This document shows, piece by piece, positions 39,071-49,870 of a stretch of 64,000 nucleotides of DNA. The translations under genes were made by a program, and so were the position numbers. Within the stretch, counting starts at the first letter, position 1. The number at the start of each line of letters is the position of its first letter. The stretch spans positions 1,522,916-1,586,915 of the forward strand of contig OZ038326.1 in assembly GCA_964035795.1 (NCBI GenBank), given 5' to 3'. Below the pieces are notes generated by a model, which saw only the letters and a program-made list of their open reading frames with translations, did no database searches and was not told the DNA's origin. Origin of the DNA: Pterobdella sp. o SKG-2022 (lineage: Eukaryota; Annelida; Clitellata; Hirudinida; Piscicolidae).

Positions 39071-42000
39071 TTATTTAATTTTCAACACCAATACAGTTTC
39101 ACAATGACCTACAACGCCTCCAAACTGAAAACTCTTCGACGGAATTTGATGTACCAAGTCAAAATCTTCCAGGTTTTTTAATAAATTAATTCAATCATTG
39201 AGTTTTTTGCCATTATAATTTTTATTATTATCATTTTAATTAATGCAAAATAAATTATATAATAAGCAATTAAATAATAAAAATTATTATTTTTAAATAT
39301 TAATAATGGGTGAACGAACTTTCATTTTTTTAAATAAAAATAATAATAACTAACCGCTAGAAAAATGTTTAATTAGTTCACATTTAGTCCAATTGCAGGA
39401 AGTGAGAATAAAAATGGCGTCATCGTTACAAATCTTAATGATATTTTCTTTGTACCTGAAACATTAACACGAATATCAACATCGTCATTTATCGTCTTTT
39501 TATTCCATTTTTATAATAAAAAATATTATTGAGTAAAGAATAAAATCAGAAAAATAAATAAAAAACGCCAACAAGATGAAAAATATGAAAGGTGGAAATA
39601 ATAATAGTAATGAACATTTGTAGAAGAGGCAAAAACATGTCAACGCAATAATGACAAAGTCCCGAGATTAGTTTTGTTGGAATTATTTTTTCAATGTTTT
39701 ATTTTATTTTTTTAATTTTAAATTTAATTGTTTTTTATTGCTAGTTCATGCTTAGTATACGCACAATAAAAAATTTATGATTAACTAAACTAGCCTATTA
39801 ACAAAAACGATTTGAATCAAACACTTTTATGAACTGAATAATAACACGAAGCTTTTCGTAAGTTGAACTGACCTTATCAAATATACAAGTTTGTATACTT
39901 GATAATGTGAGTTCAACCTACGAAAAGCTTCGTATTATTATTCAAATAATAAGTGTTAAATTCAAATCGTTTTTAATAAAAAATGTATATAGCAAAAAGA
40001 AGACGAAAACTAAGAAAACGATAAAAGAATAATGATAAACCAACCTATCTCTCATGAAATTCCTGTTGTTTGGGTTCAAACACACAGCATCAAATGTTCC
40101 CTTGTCTAGACATACGTCGTACTTGACTCTCAGAAAATTATCTTCTGTTTTAAGGATCAATTTGTTTTTGTTTGCTTCATCTTTGGCATTTTTGATCATA
40201 ATGGATTTTTTTTCTGTGTTAATGTTCGTTGTGTCGCCCTCTCTCGAATAATTTTGAATATTAGTTGGTAATTCTTGTAGAAAATCACAAACCTATGTAG
40301 TTTTGTATAAAAAGATAACATAGAAAAATTCTTAAAATCATTTTTAACTATAAATTACAAAATAAATGATGAAGCTGATTTGAACAGAGAAATAAAAGAC
40401 AAAAAATAAAATATGAGAAATATTCCTTAAATTTTTTTTTACTTGATAATGCACATCTCTATTTTGATCAGCACAAATAGTTTTGGAAAGTTCTATGGCA
40501 GATGAGCTGTAATCTATGCCCCATAAGTTTATGTAACCTTTTTCTGCCTGAGTAAATTGAGCATCAGTAATAGTGTAACGTGTTGAAAAAGAAGACGGTG
40601 GTAAAAAATTCATGGAAGGAATAAAAAATACACCAATTAAAAGAAGAAAAAGGTGGTGTGTAATAGATCAAATAGTATATATATATATAAAATTAATTTT
40701 CGTCTTTAGACATAATCACAGTTAACAATGAGTCCCATGATTATGGTGCTTATTAAAATTTCTTCAAGTGAAGTTGCTTGGCTTGTTTCTATTGATTTTT
40801 TGCAGGCTTGTTGGGTGATAAGGTCTTGGAAATTAGATTTTTTATTGTAGTTTTTTGATTGGTTTGTCCAACATTGATATGGTTTGGGGTTTTTAATTTA
40901 AACTATCAACAAGTTATGATCACTCTGAGTAAGAGTTCCTCTGTATGTGTTACTGTCTTTGAGGAACTTTTTCAGTTTTTGGTGAATTAAGATGAAATCT
41001 ATTACATTGTAGACTGTTTTGCTTCTCAGATGACCTACCCAAGTGGTTTTCTTCTTTGATTGCTTTTTGAAGGCTGTGTTGGATGCAAAAAGGTTGTTTT
41101 CTTGCATAAACTCTTCCAAAATCAACCCATTGTTATTCTGGCAACCTTTTTTATGACCTCCTTGTGTACTTGACTTATTTTTCCCAATTTTACTGTTGAA
41201 ATCTCCACCTATAAACCATATATTTGATTTGAGATTTTTCATACATGATTTGAGATTTATGTAGAATTCTTCTAGTTTTTCTGGTTTTGAAGATGCTAGT
41301 ATGTTGGTTGAAGCGTACACATTGATGATGTCTATTTTTTCCTTATTGTTTGATTTCGAGGTAAGCTGGTAAAAGCACACATGTTTTCCATATTCTGTTA
41401 TTTTGGTAAGTTGGAATATTTTCGAATTATAACATATTCTTAGACCATAGAACTTGTCAGAATTTGTTAAAGTTATTGTGTGGCTGTTTTTTGTTATGGT
41501 GTGAAGTTAGGTGCATTAAGTTTCTTGTAGGAGAAAAAAGTCGAGTTTGAAGGACGCATTATCTTCCAGCAGACAATTTTGCTTGAATTTATTTGTTAGT
41601 CCTCTTACATTGAAAGTTGAAACATTCATTGTAACTGTCGTAGATGTTTCCATTTAAGCTAATTTTATCAGAACTAGCACCACATTAGAGGCAGGTTCAA
41701 ATAGTATATTAAATAAAAAATTGAATTTCCTAATAATGTATCACCAGTTTAATGAAAGTGATTATACTCATGTTAAAAAAAAAGTTCCACAAAACTTTAA
41801 CTCTGTTTATAAATACACAATGAGCTCGAATCATGTGGAAAATAGAAAATGACAAAAAAATGTTATTTTAGCCACCTGATTAAATGTGGTAGTACCTACA
41901 CATCACTATAGTCGAAAATAACCCTCACTGACTTAATAACATTAACTACATCATAATGACTTATAATCCACCAACCAAAGAGAGTAAAGAAGCACCATTT

Positions 42001-42471
42001 CCACATCCAATATCCAATATTCGACTTGACTTGTCAATATCATTATCCTCCATCCATCTGACTACTCGGTCAACACTCTCTTGTCCAAACCTACATTTTG
42101 ATGTTTTTTTATGATTATTCCAATTTTGAATAATTCAGAAGTTTTAATGAAGTTTGTAACACAATATTTTGAAGCTGAAAAATTTTTTAGCTTTATTAAT
42201 TAAAATAAGAAAAATTTGTTAGAATGAAGTATAACCAAATATCATCAATTTCTTTTCTTTCTTTATAAATTTCAAGATCTTTTTTGAACGAATCTTCCCA
42301 GCTAGAAATAAATTTAAGTTATCAAAAACAAAGTATCTTAAAGATATTTCATTAAAAAAAAAATAATTCAAATTAAATAAATTTCAAAAATTACTTAATT
42401 CCTTACAAATCCTTTGTTCCCAATTTGGAAGTTTCAAAATCTGGTTTTTGAACACTATTTCGATTTTCCAT
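39071..42471 (-). CDS. EEF1AKMT2: EEF1A lysine methyltransferase 2 (METTL10 family)
   Basis: Seven-beta-strand SAM-dependent methyltransferase; the human enzyme methylates a lysine of translation elongation factor eEF1A in the cytosol. Exons (complement): 42407-42471, 42236-42301, 41976-42090, 40443-40547, 40045-40292, 39355-39455, 39071-39165; 795 nt, 264 residues, phases closed. Seen: SKLGTKDFWEDSF at the N-terminus, GQESVDRVVRWM, SAM motif I ILDIGCGNG (near residue 70), GIDYSSSAIELSKT (motif II), CLDKGTFDAVCLNPNN (near residue 180), FILTSCNWTKCEL and SKSFQFGG near the C-terminus, all in the family order. A Lys/Asn-rich insertion of about 35 residues in exon 5 lengthens the segment before the DKGTFDA strand. 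The exon 7 acceptor has a poor pyrimidine tract, but its phase and protein match are exact. Intron 3 carries a retrotransposon fragment and intron 5 a foldback element. The gene lies 387 bp downstream of EXOC3 on the same strand. Confidence 0.93.
39803..39974. mobile_element. Foldback element copy 3 (in EEF1AKMT2 intron 5)
   Basis: The longest copy, with arms of roughly 80 bases. The left arm runs AAAAACGATTTGAAT... to ACACGAAGCTTTTCGTAAG; the right arm runs CTTGATAATGTGAGTTC... CTACGAAAAGCTTCGTA to ...TTCAAATCGTTTTT. The outermost 30 bases of each arm differ from those of copies 1 and 2. Confidence 0.75.
40898..41653 (-). pseudogene. Decayed non-LTR retrotransposon (LINE) endonuclease fragment
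   Basis: A mobile-element relic in intron 3 of EEF1AKMT2. In one frame it reads an N-terminal TFNVRGL...FFLLQET motif (APE-type endonuclease start). After two in-frame stops near 41515-41520 it continues with IINVYAS, FIGGDFNSKIG, a DFILIHQKL strand and finally SDHNLLIV, the signature order of the endonuclease-exonuclease-phosphatase domain of LINE ORF2 proteins. No reverse transcriptase follows, so both ends are truncated. Clade cannot be told from this fragment. Confidence 0.85.
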
Positions 42472-42858
42472 TTTAACGTGCTTAACACTGAAGTCAACTT
42501 TTACGACTAAAAGTAAAGATAAATTTCAAAGCAGTGTATATCGAAAAAGTTTCAAAAATTTTGCATTAAAATAATCAAAATGATGACAAATAAATTGTTT
42601 TATACGATAAAAATCTTATTCTATAAAACCAAAATATAGTTTTATGAAATTCTATGCAAAGAACAAAGCTTTTCGTTCGTATGACTATTCACGAAGGCAT
42701 CATTTAGTAAGGAAAGTAAGCTAGCAAAAAGATTTGTGTTACAAACAAGTTCTAAATAACTCTATTTTTTTCATAATATTCTTGACGTTCCAAACTAGAA
42801 TGTAAAAATATATTACAATCAAATATCATTATAATTTCAAAAACAATGTAGATATTTA
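42472..42858. other. Short intergenic spacer EXOC3-EEF1AKMT2
   Basis: AT-rich. Must hold the EXOC3 3' end and the EEF1AKMT2 promoter. At 42665-42745 there is a degenerate relative of the foldback core (AAAGCTTTTCGTTCG ... AAGTAAGCTAGCAAAAAG). Confidence 0.4.
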
Positions 42859-45087
42859 TTAAATAGTGTCCAGCGAAGAAAGTATTGTCTTCTTAGCTCT
42901 GTTTACTTTGAAATCATGATCTTCTCCTAAAGAGTCAAATACAACTTGCTTTGCATCACTTCTGGACATATCCCCCCTCATTAATAACACATTCACCAGC
43001 ATTTCTGTTCTGACATCAGGGTAGTTGTTAGTGTAAAATGGAACTTCCAATGTAAGCATGGATGCATCTTTAAGTTTGATCAACTCAACTAGAGGTGCAA
43101 AGCCATCAAATAAATTGCTTTGGTAGGTGTCTGGTGACTTTAGAAGTTTTTCGAATAAAAGTTTCAACTGTTCTGTTTCTCTGACTATTTTTTCAGCTGC
43201 TGATGATCGCTCTTCATAACTTTTGAAAACAATTTTTTTACCAAGTATAGCTTTGTAATATTCTTTTGCAATTCTAGTTCGAGCTTGATCTAGCAATGAA
43301 TCATAGAATGAATCTTTAATATGTATAAAATCCTGACAGTAATCTTCAATAGTGATGCATATTGTATCAACAGATTGGCTGCTTAGAGTCCATTTCTTAG
43401 TGAGGAGGTCTTGAATGTGTGGATCTAAATCGAGAAAAACTTCCTTGAGAAGAAATGCTCTTAGAAGTTGAACTAATTTTTCAAAGTTATCTGTTAAAAT
43501 CCTAATCTTTCCACCCTCAACTGCAGAAAGAAATCTTTTTTGCATTTGAGGTACAAATGCCAACAGGGTTTGGCAGTTGTTGATGTTAGCAATGATGTTG
43601 TGGAGGTAATATTTTGGTTGATTGCGATCAGCAAAGTGAAAGCTTTCATAATTTGTAAGTTCACTTTTATAATAATCAACAAAGTGTTTCATTTCCTCAA
43701 GACACATATTCACAAGTGCCACCACCAAATTGTTTCCAATGGTTTTTGCCACGTCTATATGTTGTTCAATCATTTGAATAAGTAAAACAGGCAGTGAGGT
43801 GCAATAAAAGCCTTTATCATCTGTATCTGGAAGCTGCTCCTTGTACCAATCTTTTGAGTCTGTCTTAATAGAATTTTTCATCCATTCCTTCATCTTACTT
43901 CTAAGAGTAATTACATACTGTCCATTAAGTTCATGAATGATTTCTTGAGTGAGCAATGGAGGCAGTTTTGATGTATCAATGTTCAAATCTGGATGGCCAA
44001 CTAGCTCTTCTGTGAAATATTCATTACTCCAGTTCAGAAGTGATACAATTTCATTACCTTCTAGTCCTTGTTCAATAATATCAATGAGATGATTAGTGAT
44101 ACTTTGATGGTACATGTTGATGTAGCAATTGACAATGTTGTAGTGTGGTGGAAAGCATGGCTCACAGAGGGTTTTGACCACTTTTAAATCCTCCAATACT
44201 ACTTGCCTCATAATTTCAAGATGCCTAACCAGCCACATTTTATTTGTTGTTCTGTCTTCCATGAGATTTCCATCTATTCTTGATTGAACTGAATTCTCCA
44301 TCACTGAAAAGGCTTTCTTTTTCCATTCTTTTGGTCTTTTATTCAACACAATCTGACCATATTTTTTACTCACTAATTCATCAAGTTTTTCTTCTCTTTC
44401 GATGATTCGGATGACAGTGACAACAATAGTAGGTTCAATTCTCAATGAAATAATGGTTCTCTGTAAAATAAGCCATAATTGCTTGCTGAGGTCATCAATC
44501 AGTTCATCAAGACCTTCAAAGAAGTCTTCAACCATTACTTTATCAGTAGGACTGGGATTTGTTTGTTTATATAATTCATATCTAACATCATCCCTTGATC
44601 GCTCCATATCACTAATCCCTTTATGGGCTTGTAATAATTTTCCTTGTTTTATAAACTCATCACATTTTTTAATAGTTTCAGGAGCATTATATATATGAAT
44701 AACATTCTCACAAGCAGACATCAATTGATTATGTCGGATATATTCTTCATGAACCAACCTTAGTTTACTTTGTAAATCTTCTACAGTTTTTGAATGTTGT
44801 TTGATTTCTTTTAGATTTTGTTTAACTTCTCTTATGTCTTTTAATGCGTAATTAAGTTGATTCAAACCAGTTTTGACACCGTCTAATTGAGATTGAAATG
44901 CGCTTTTTAATTTGGCTTCTACAGATCCTTTATGTCTTGAAAAATATTTTTTAAACTGTTCCGTCTTCTCTAATTGTTCTGGTTTTTGAATACAATTTTC
45001 AATCATTTTTTTCGCTTCTTGTTTTGCTGCCATTTCTTTAGTGGCAAGTTCTGTAGACGCATTATAACTTTTATTCGGGGATAACAT
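42859..45087 (-). CDS. EXOC3: Exocyst complex component 3 (Sec6)
   Basis: Subunit of the octameric exocyst, which tethers secretory vesicles to the plasma membrane before SNARE-driven fusion. A single uninterrupted frame of 742 residues, close to the length of animal EXOC3 (about 745). The N-terminal third is charged helical coiled coil (about residues 60-130) with the family-like segments SRHKGSVEAKLKSAFQSQLD and LVHEEYIRHNQLMSACENV. The rest is the Sec6 helical-bundle region with HYNIVNCYINMYHQ and MLVNVLLMRGDMSRSDAKQV near the C-terminus. The start codon is the first ATG after several upstream stops. It is intronless although every neighbour is split. Divergent from ASPSCR1, with 195 bp between start codons. 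Confidence 0.95.
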   Translation of the reverse strand: MLSPNKSYNASTELATKEMAAKQEAKKMIENCIQKPEQLEKTEQFKKYFSRHKGSVEAKLKSAFQSQLDGVKTGLNQLNYALKDIREVKQNLKEIKQHSKTVEDLQSKLRLVHEEYIRHNQLMSACENVIHIYNAPETIKKCDEFIKQGKLLQAHKGISDMERSRDDVRYELYKQTNPSPTDKVMVEDFFEGLDELIDDLSKQLWLILQRTIISLRIEPTIVVTVIRIIEREEKLDELVSKKYGQIVLNKRPKEWKKKAFSVMENSVQSRIDGNLMEDRTTNKMWLVRHLEIMRQVVLEDLKVVKTLCEPCFPPHYNIVNCYINMYHQSITNHLIDIIEQGLEGNEIVSLLNWSNEYFTEELVGHPDLNIDTSKLPPLLTQEIIHELNGQYVITLRSKMKEWMKNSIKTDSKDWYKEQLPDTDDKGFYCTSLPVLLIQMIEQHIDVAKTIGNNLVVALVNMCLEEMKHFVDYYKSELTNYESFHFADRNQPKYYLHNIIANINNCQTLLAFVPQMQKRFLSAVEGGKIRILTDNFEKLVQLLRAFLLKEVFLDLDPHIQDLLTKKWTLSSQSVDTICITIEDYCQDFIHIKDSFYDSLLDQARTRIAKEYYKAILGKKIVFKSYEERSSAAEKIVRETEQLKLLFEKLLKSPDTYQSNLFDGFAPLVELIKLKDASMLTLEVPFYTNNYPDVRTEMLVNVLLMRGDMSRSDAKQVVFDSLGEDHDFKVNRAKKTILSSLDTI

Positions 45088-45282
45088 CTTTAATCATAAG
45101 CCTGTTATTTTTATTTAGGTGCTTATCTAATCAAATTTCACCATTAAAACTAAATTCATTTCAATAATCTTTAAGCAAAACATATATTTATGTTTAGATT
45201 TTACGAATAAAAATTCTATATTTTCACTAATGTTAAAAAGTTCACTTTTAAAAAAGCTTAAGCCGAATCATTCAAACCAAAA
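45088..45282. promoter_or_regulatory. Putative bidirectional promoter EXOC3 / ASPSCR1
   Basis: Only 195 bases separate the two divergent start codons, so both core promoters and leaders must fit here. No TATA or initiator motif stands out. Confidence 0.6.
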
Positions 45283-48200
45283 ATGTCTAAAGTTGAAGTT
45301 TTATGTCCGAATGGTTACCGTGTTTCAGTTAATGTTTTGCCTAATACGAGAATTTACAAAGTAATAAAACTTTTATTATAACTCCCAATGTTCTCAACCC
45401 AATAATTATAATCAATAATTATTTTTTTTACATATAAAGATATTAGAAGAAGCTTGTTTGAAACAAGGTTTTCTTCCTATCAAAAAATATGAACTAAAGT
45501 GAGAATTATTCTGTAATACAAGTAGAAAATAAAATTTTCAATTGAAAATAACCATTTAAAAAACACTTCAAAACAGACATGGGCGAAAGTCGTTAGAACT
45601 TTCAGCAACATTTGATAAATCAGGTCTTATAAACAATTCAAAGATAGAATTGATGCCACTTAAAGAAGAATGGAAGGAAGAAAAAGTTGAAGTAAATATA
45701 CAAACTAGTGATGGAAAACGAGTAAAAAAAGATTTCACACCTCAACATAATCTCTTTGAAGTTTTAAAAAATATAGGAGATGAAAATCAATTGGATTTGA
45801 TTGAAAATAATGCCTTAAAGCCTGTCTTAGTGTATGTAAATGAGCAAGTTAGTAACACCTTTTTTAATTATAAATATCCTCTTGTAATGAAGTTTTGCAG
45901 TTTATGGGGGAAATAAATTAATTTTTATGAAACTTATGTTTTTTAATTTTTTGCTTTGTCATTGAAGTTTGTAGGGAATTTTGAATTGCAAAATACCACC
46001 TTGAAAAATTTAGGTCTCTTCAAAGGTAGAACTCTTTTTAGGTACATTGATTATTTCAATAATAATAATTCAATTAATAATGATTTTTGTAGTAATTTTA
46101 AAAATATATATTTATAGGCATATGTTTAGAGAAATCGAAAACAAAACCTTGCTCGAAATAGAAGAAAAAATAAAAAAAGAGAATACTAGGTATCAAAAAC
46201 TGTTGGAAGTAGCTAAGGAGAAAGAAAAAGAAAACAAAGAAAGACAAAAAATAGAAAGTGAAAATAAAAAATTGGTGCATGAGAGGTCTATAACGGCCAT
46301 TAAAAAAGAAAATTCAGACCCAAAAACAAAAAAAGTTGAAACCCAAGACAAAGAAATAAATATTAACAATAAGGAAACAATAAAAAAAGAAAGCACTAAT
46401 AAAGAGGAAAAGAAGACTGAAGTTAAAAAAGATGACACTAACAATTTCCAAGCAAACCCTTTCAAAAATTTCAAGGTTTGCATCATTGTTTGCCTTCATA
46501 ACACCAGCTTATTCATATAAATTCTTGCATGAATTCATACATTTTCTTCTTTTGTATCATTTCATATATTTTCACCATTTAATTATTATTATGCTTATTA
46601 TTATTATTATTCTATTATTTATTTTTATTTTTTTGTTATTGTCATTATTATTATTATTATTATTATTATCACTGAAAAGTTCCCTGAAGCCACAAAGGGC
46701 AAGGATGTGTACAAAAATGAACTGAGGTTTTTTTTTTATTTTTGAGCATTTTTTGACATTATTATTTTTTAAGTTTTTAAATGATTTTAATTTTTATCGT
46801 TATTATTATTTTTCTTATTAGTTTTACCTTGCTCCTAAATCCTACTCCTTCGTCAAACACTTTTTGGTAAATTAATATATAAAACTATTGTTTTAACAGC
46901 GACTACAAAAAAGAAGAATTTCAGGTTTTTAGTTCTTCATTATCATTCAAACTTCATTAATTTATGTTACAGATAAAATAAAGTATTTGAAAAAAATTTA
47001 TAATAATCAAAATCAGGCTTAATATCAATAAACATAAAGATACATCACTATCGTCTAGGTTTTCGTTAATTAAATTCCTTTTCATCAAAAAAGCAATTAA
47101 ACAATAAAAATAATAATAAGGCATGTGACCGAGAGATTCTCATATACACCCTGCTTGAACATATGGAGGTTGATTACCCAGGTGCTGTCTAGTCATTTTT
47201 ATTATCATTGTTTGTATGCTTTGTTATTATTATTATTGTTTTAACGTTACAATTAGTATTCTTTTAATAGTTATTATTAATTTTATAGTTTTTGGTAATA
47301 ATGTAATACTCGCATTTACGCCAACTTCTGACATCATCACACACAGAAGACGTCCCAGATGACTTCTATAATGTCACGGAGTCTGACGCGGCTTTGATGC
47401 AGAAAAGACTGCAAAGAAAAGTGTCTGTTGTTTTTATTGTTATTATTATTATTTCAATATTATTTTTTATTTTCTGTCACTATTATTATTATTATTATTA
47501 GCTATGTTAATTTTCATTTTCTATCTTTTTTTCTTGTTATTATTCTCAATAATCCATCCAACTATCCCATTCAAACCATCCAACACCTCATCATCACTAC
47601 ACCCTCAATGAAACAGTCGTGAATTGGCAGAGCAGCCATTACAGACAGAGGAAGGAAGAAGAAGGATGAGGGAGGACATGTATGGTAAATACCAAAGAAG
47701 TCTTATCAGGTGATTCAATGGAATTTTAACTTCATTATTATTATTGCTGTTATTGTATTTTACTATGTTAAATTGTTATTTTTATTCTTATTATTGCCTT
47801 AAGAATCGCCTTAATCACCAAGTACAGCACAATTAACGTTTCACCCCCCATCATCTGCAAGGTTCCAATTTGCATCAGGACACGTGGTGCAAGCTGTCTT
47901 CATGATCAGAGAGAGTGGTTAGTGTTGTGTGGGGTTGTTAAGGAGTGTGTAGGGTTAGGCAATGTTGTTGTGGCTGTATAGGAGTATATAATGTCAATGA
48001 GGATAATAATAAGAACAAAATATAATAAAAATAATAACCGTAATACTAAAATAATCTCAATATGAACAACAGTGAATGCTTTGTATAAGCTTGTGGGCGG
48101 AGTATTAGAAGAAGGAGTAAAGTTTGAATTGTGTTAGTTATTATTATTGTTATGATGATTGTTATTATTATAATAATTATTATTATTTATAGCTTTATTC

Positions 48201-49147
48201 TTCCCACTAAAATAGAATTATTTACTTTAATTCAAATTTTATTTTCATAAATAAATTTTTTAAAAATTTGCAGACACATCACCACCCAAACTTGTGCTCA
48301 AAGACATGACCCTCAATCTTATTGAGGTCACTTTCAATCAATAATAATAATAATAAGATTTTGATGATAGTATAGAAACAATAGACTTCACCCAATCAAT
48401 AATAGCAGGCCAACCAATCAATAATAACAGGTCAACCAATCAATAATAACAAGTCAACCAATCAATATTAATATAAACACAACCTCCAACCAATGACAAC
48501 CACAGGCCAACCTTGTGCCCATGTCCATTGTCTATGTGAGCATCTTCTCACAAAGCGGTATTATCCAATATTTTCAGTTATTGAGATTATTATTATTTAT
48601 TCTATTTCTATTATTGGTCTTATTTATTATTATCATCATTGTTTTTTTAAATTGATTTTATATTATTATCAATATTGTTTTTATTGTTGTTATCAGATGC
48701 GACATCAACAATGATCAAAGGGGAGGTTTTGCAGGATCTCCTCTCAACTCACGCACAAGCAGAATTGCACGTGCATAAGTGGTGAGCCATTAATAATAAT
48801 AATAATTAATAAAAATAATAATAAATAAAATCAATAATAATAATAATACTAACAACAACTAAAATTCTTATTATTCATTATTATATTAATTAGTATTCTA
48901 ATTAGATTATACTGCTGTATATGTCGCAGTAAGTTGGGTTGACAATAATGATGAATACAATTATTAAATATATAGCAAATGATTCCAAATATGCAGGTTG
49001 CCGAAGAAGGAAGAAGCTAAAGAGGTGGACAAGGAGGCAGACAAGAAAAAAAAGGAAAAGGAAGTGAAAGACACATCGGATCTTCAGGGCATCAAAGTGC
49101 CAAAATGGATGCAAAAGGGTACTTTATTTTTGTTATTATTGTTTTGA
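45283..49147 (+). CDS. ASPSCR1: ASPSCR1/TUG-type UBX-domain tethering protein
   Basis: In vertebrates TUG holds GLUT4 vesicles at the Golgi matrix and binds p97/VCP through its UBX domain. Exons: 45283-45360, 45440-45498, 45577-45847, 45968-46041, 46118-46475, 46680-46726, 46900-46924, 47121-47181, 47347-47422, 47617-47709, 47823-47917, 48274-48326, 48506-48557, 48697-48781, 48997-49147; 1578 nt, 525 residues (human 553), phases closed. Seen: the TUG ubiquitin-like domain at the N-terminus (VEVLCPNGYRVSVNVLP, HGRKSLELSATF), the second ubiquitin-like region, a Lys/Glu-rich coiled coil in exon 5, the CDRE motif in exon 8, VPDDFYNVTESD, the UBX domain over about residues 380-450 (FASGHVVQAVFMIRES, SPPKLVLKDMT, ANLVPMSIVYV) and the C-terminal KVPKW signature. 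The exon 9 donor (AAAAGT|GTCTGT) and exon 11 acceptor (CACCAAG) are weak, chosen by phase and homology. The last codons after KVPKWMQK may instead be intron. Confidence 0.92.
48380..48505 (+). repeat. Tandem CAGG(C/T)CAACCAATCAATAATAA repeat before an ASPSCR1 splice acceptor
   Basis: About four imperfect units of 23 bases (CCAATCAATAATA(A/G)CAGG..). Each contains an AACAGGTCAACC or AGCAGGCCAACC string resembling the true acceptor CACAG|GCCAACC at 48505/48506. Confidence 0.75.
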
Positions 49148-49870
49148 TACTAAAGTTTTATGGTAAGGCTAGATTTATTGGAGCTCATAGTTTTTGAAAA
49201 ATTATGAATATATCCAAGTTAAATTTTTTGAAGTTTAAAAACAAGCATTTTCATACTCGTCATAGGAATCATGAATTTTAAATAAACTGTTCTCATAGTT
49301 TTGAATGATTAAATCAATATTAGCGCTTCAGCTGCATTTTTTAGTACAATATAAATTCACATTTTTGTTTATATAATTTATGTGTTTTTCAAAAATAATT
49401 TTTTGATTCAAATCTTCATTTTTCAGGAAAAAAGTGAAATTTTGGGGAAGATTATAGTTCTAGGAATTTTGTTCATAATTATTTTAAGTTTTCATTTCAA
49501 ATTTTTTAATTTATCATTGAAATTTTAAATTCGCTTTTATTTATTAAAGCTAAAATCTTCATCTTGAACATTTTCAAAGGCGCTCAAAATATAAATAGAA
49601 ATTTAATGAAGAAATGTAATTCCTAGTTTGGAAGTATTAAAATAGAATAAGTAATTCTTCGTTGTTCGAATTTTTCATTATAAACATGTCCATAATAAAT
49701 TAGAATATATACATTGAAACGTTCAATTTACATCCGGGTTTCGAACGTTTGCTGTTTCAAGGGGTACAAAGCAATTTTTAATGAAATAAAAATCAAAAAT
49801 ACAAGTTCATATAAAAACCTTCAGGGTAAAAATTCCTATAACAATGGGGTTCTCAAAACATTAAAAATAT
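49148..49870. other. Convergent 3' spacer between ASPSCR1 and the MEGF6-like gene
   Basis: AT-rich, no additional coding exon recognised. Expected to contain both 3' untranslated regions. Confidence 0.5.

Noticed and set aside
40344..40613. Start codon at about 40613 as an independent gene
   Set aside because: The conserved part begins only after the acceptor at 40548-40550, and joins in phase to the upstream SAM-motif exon of EEF1AKMT2.
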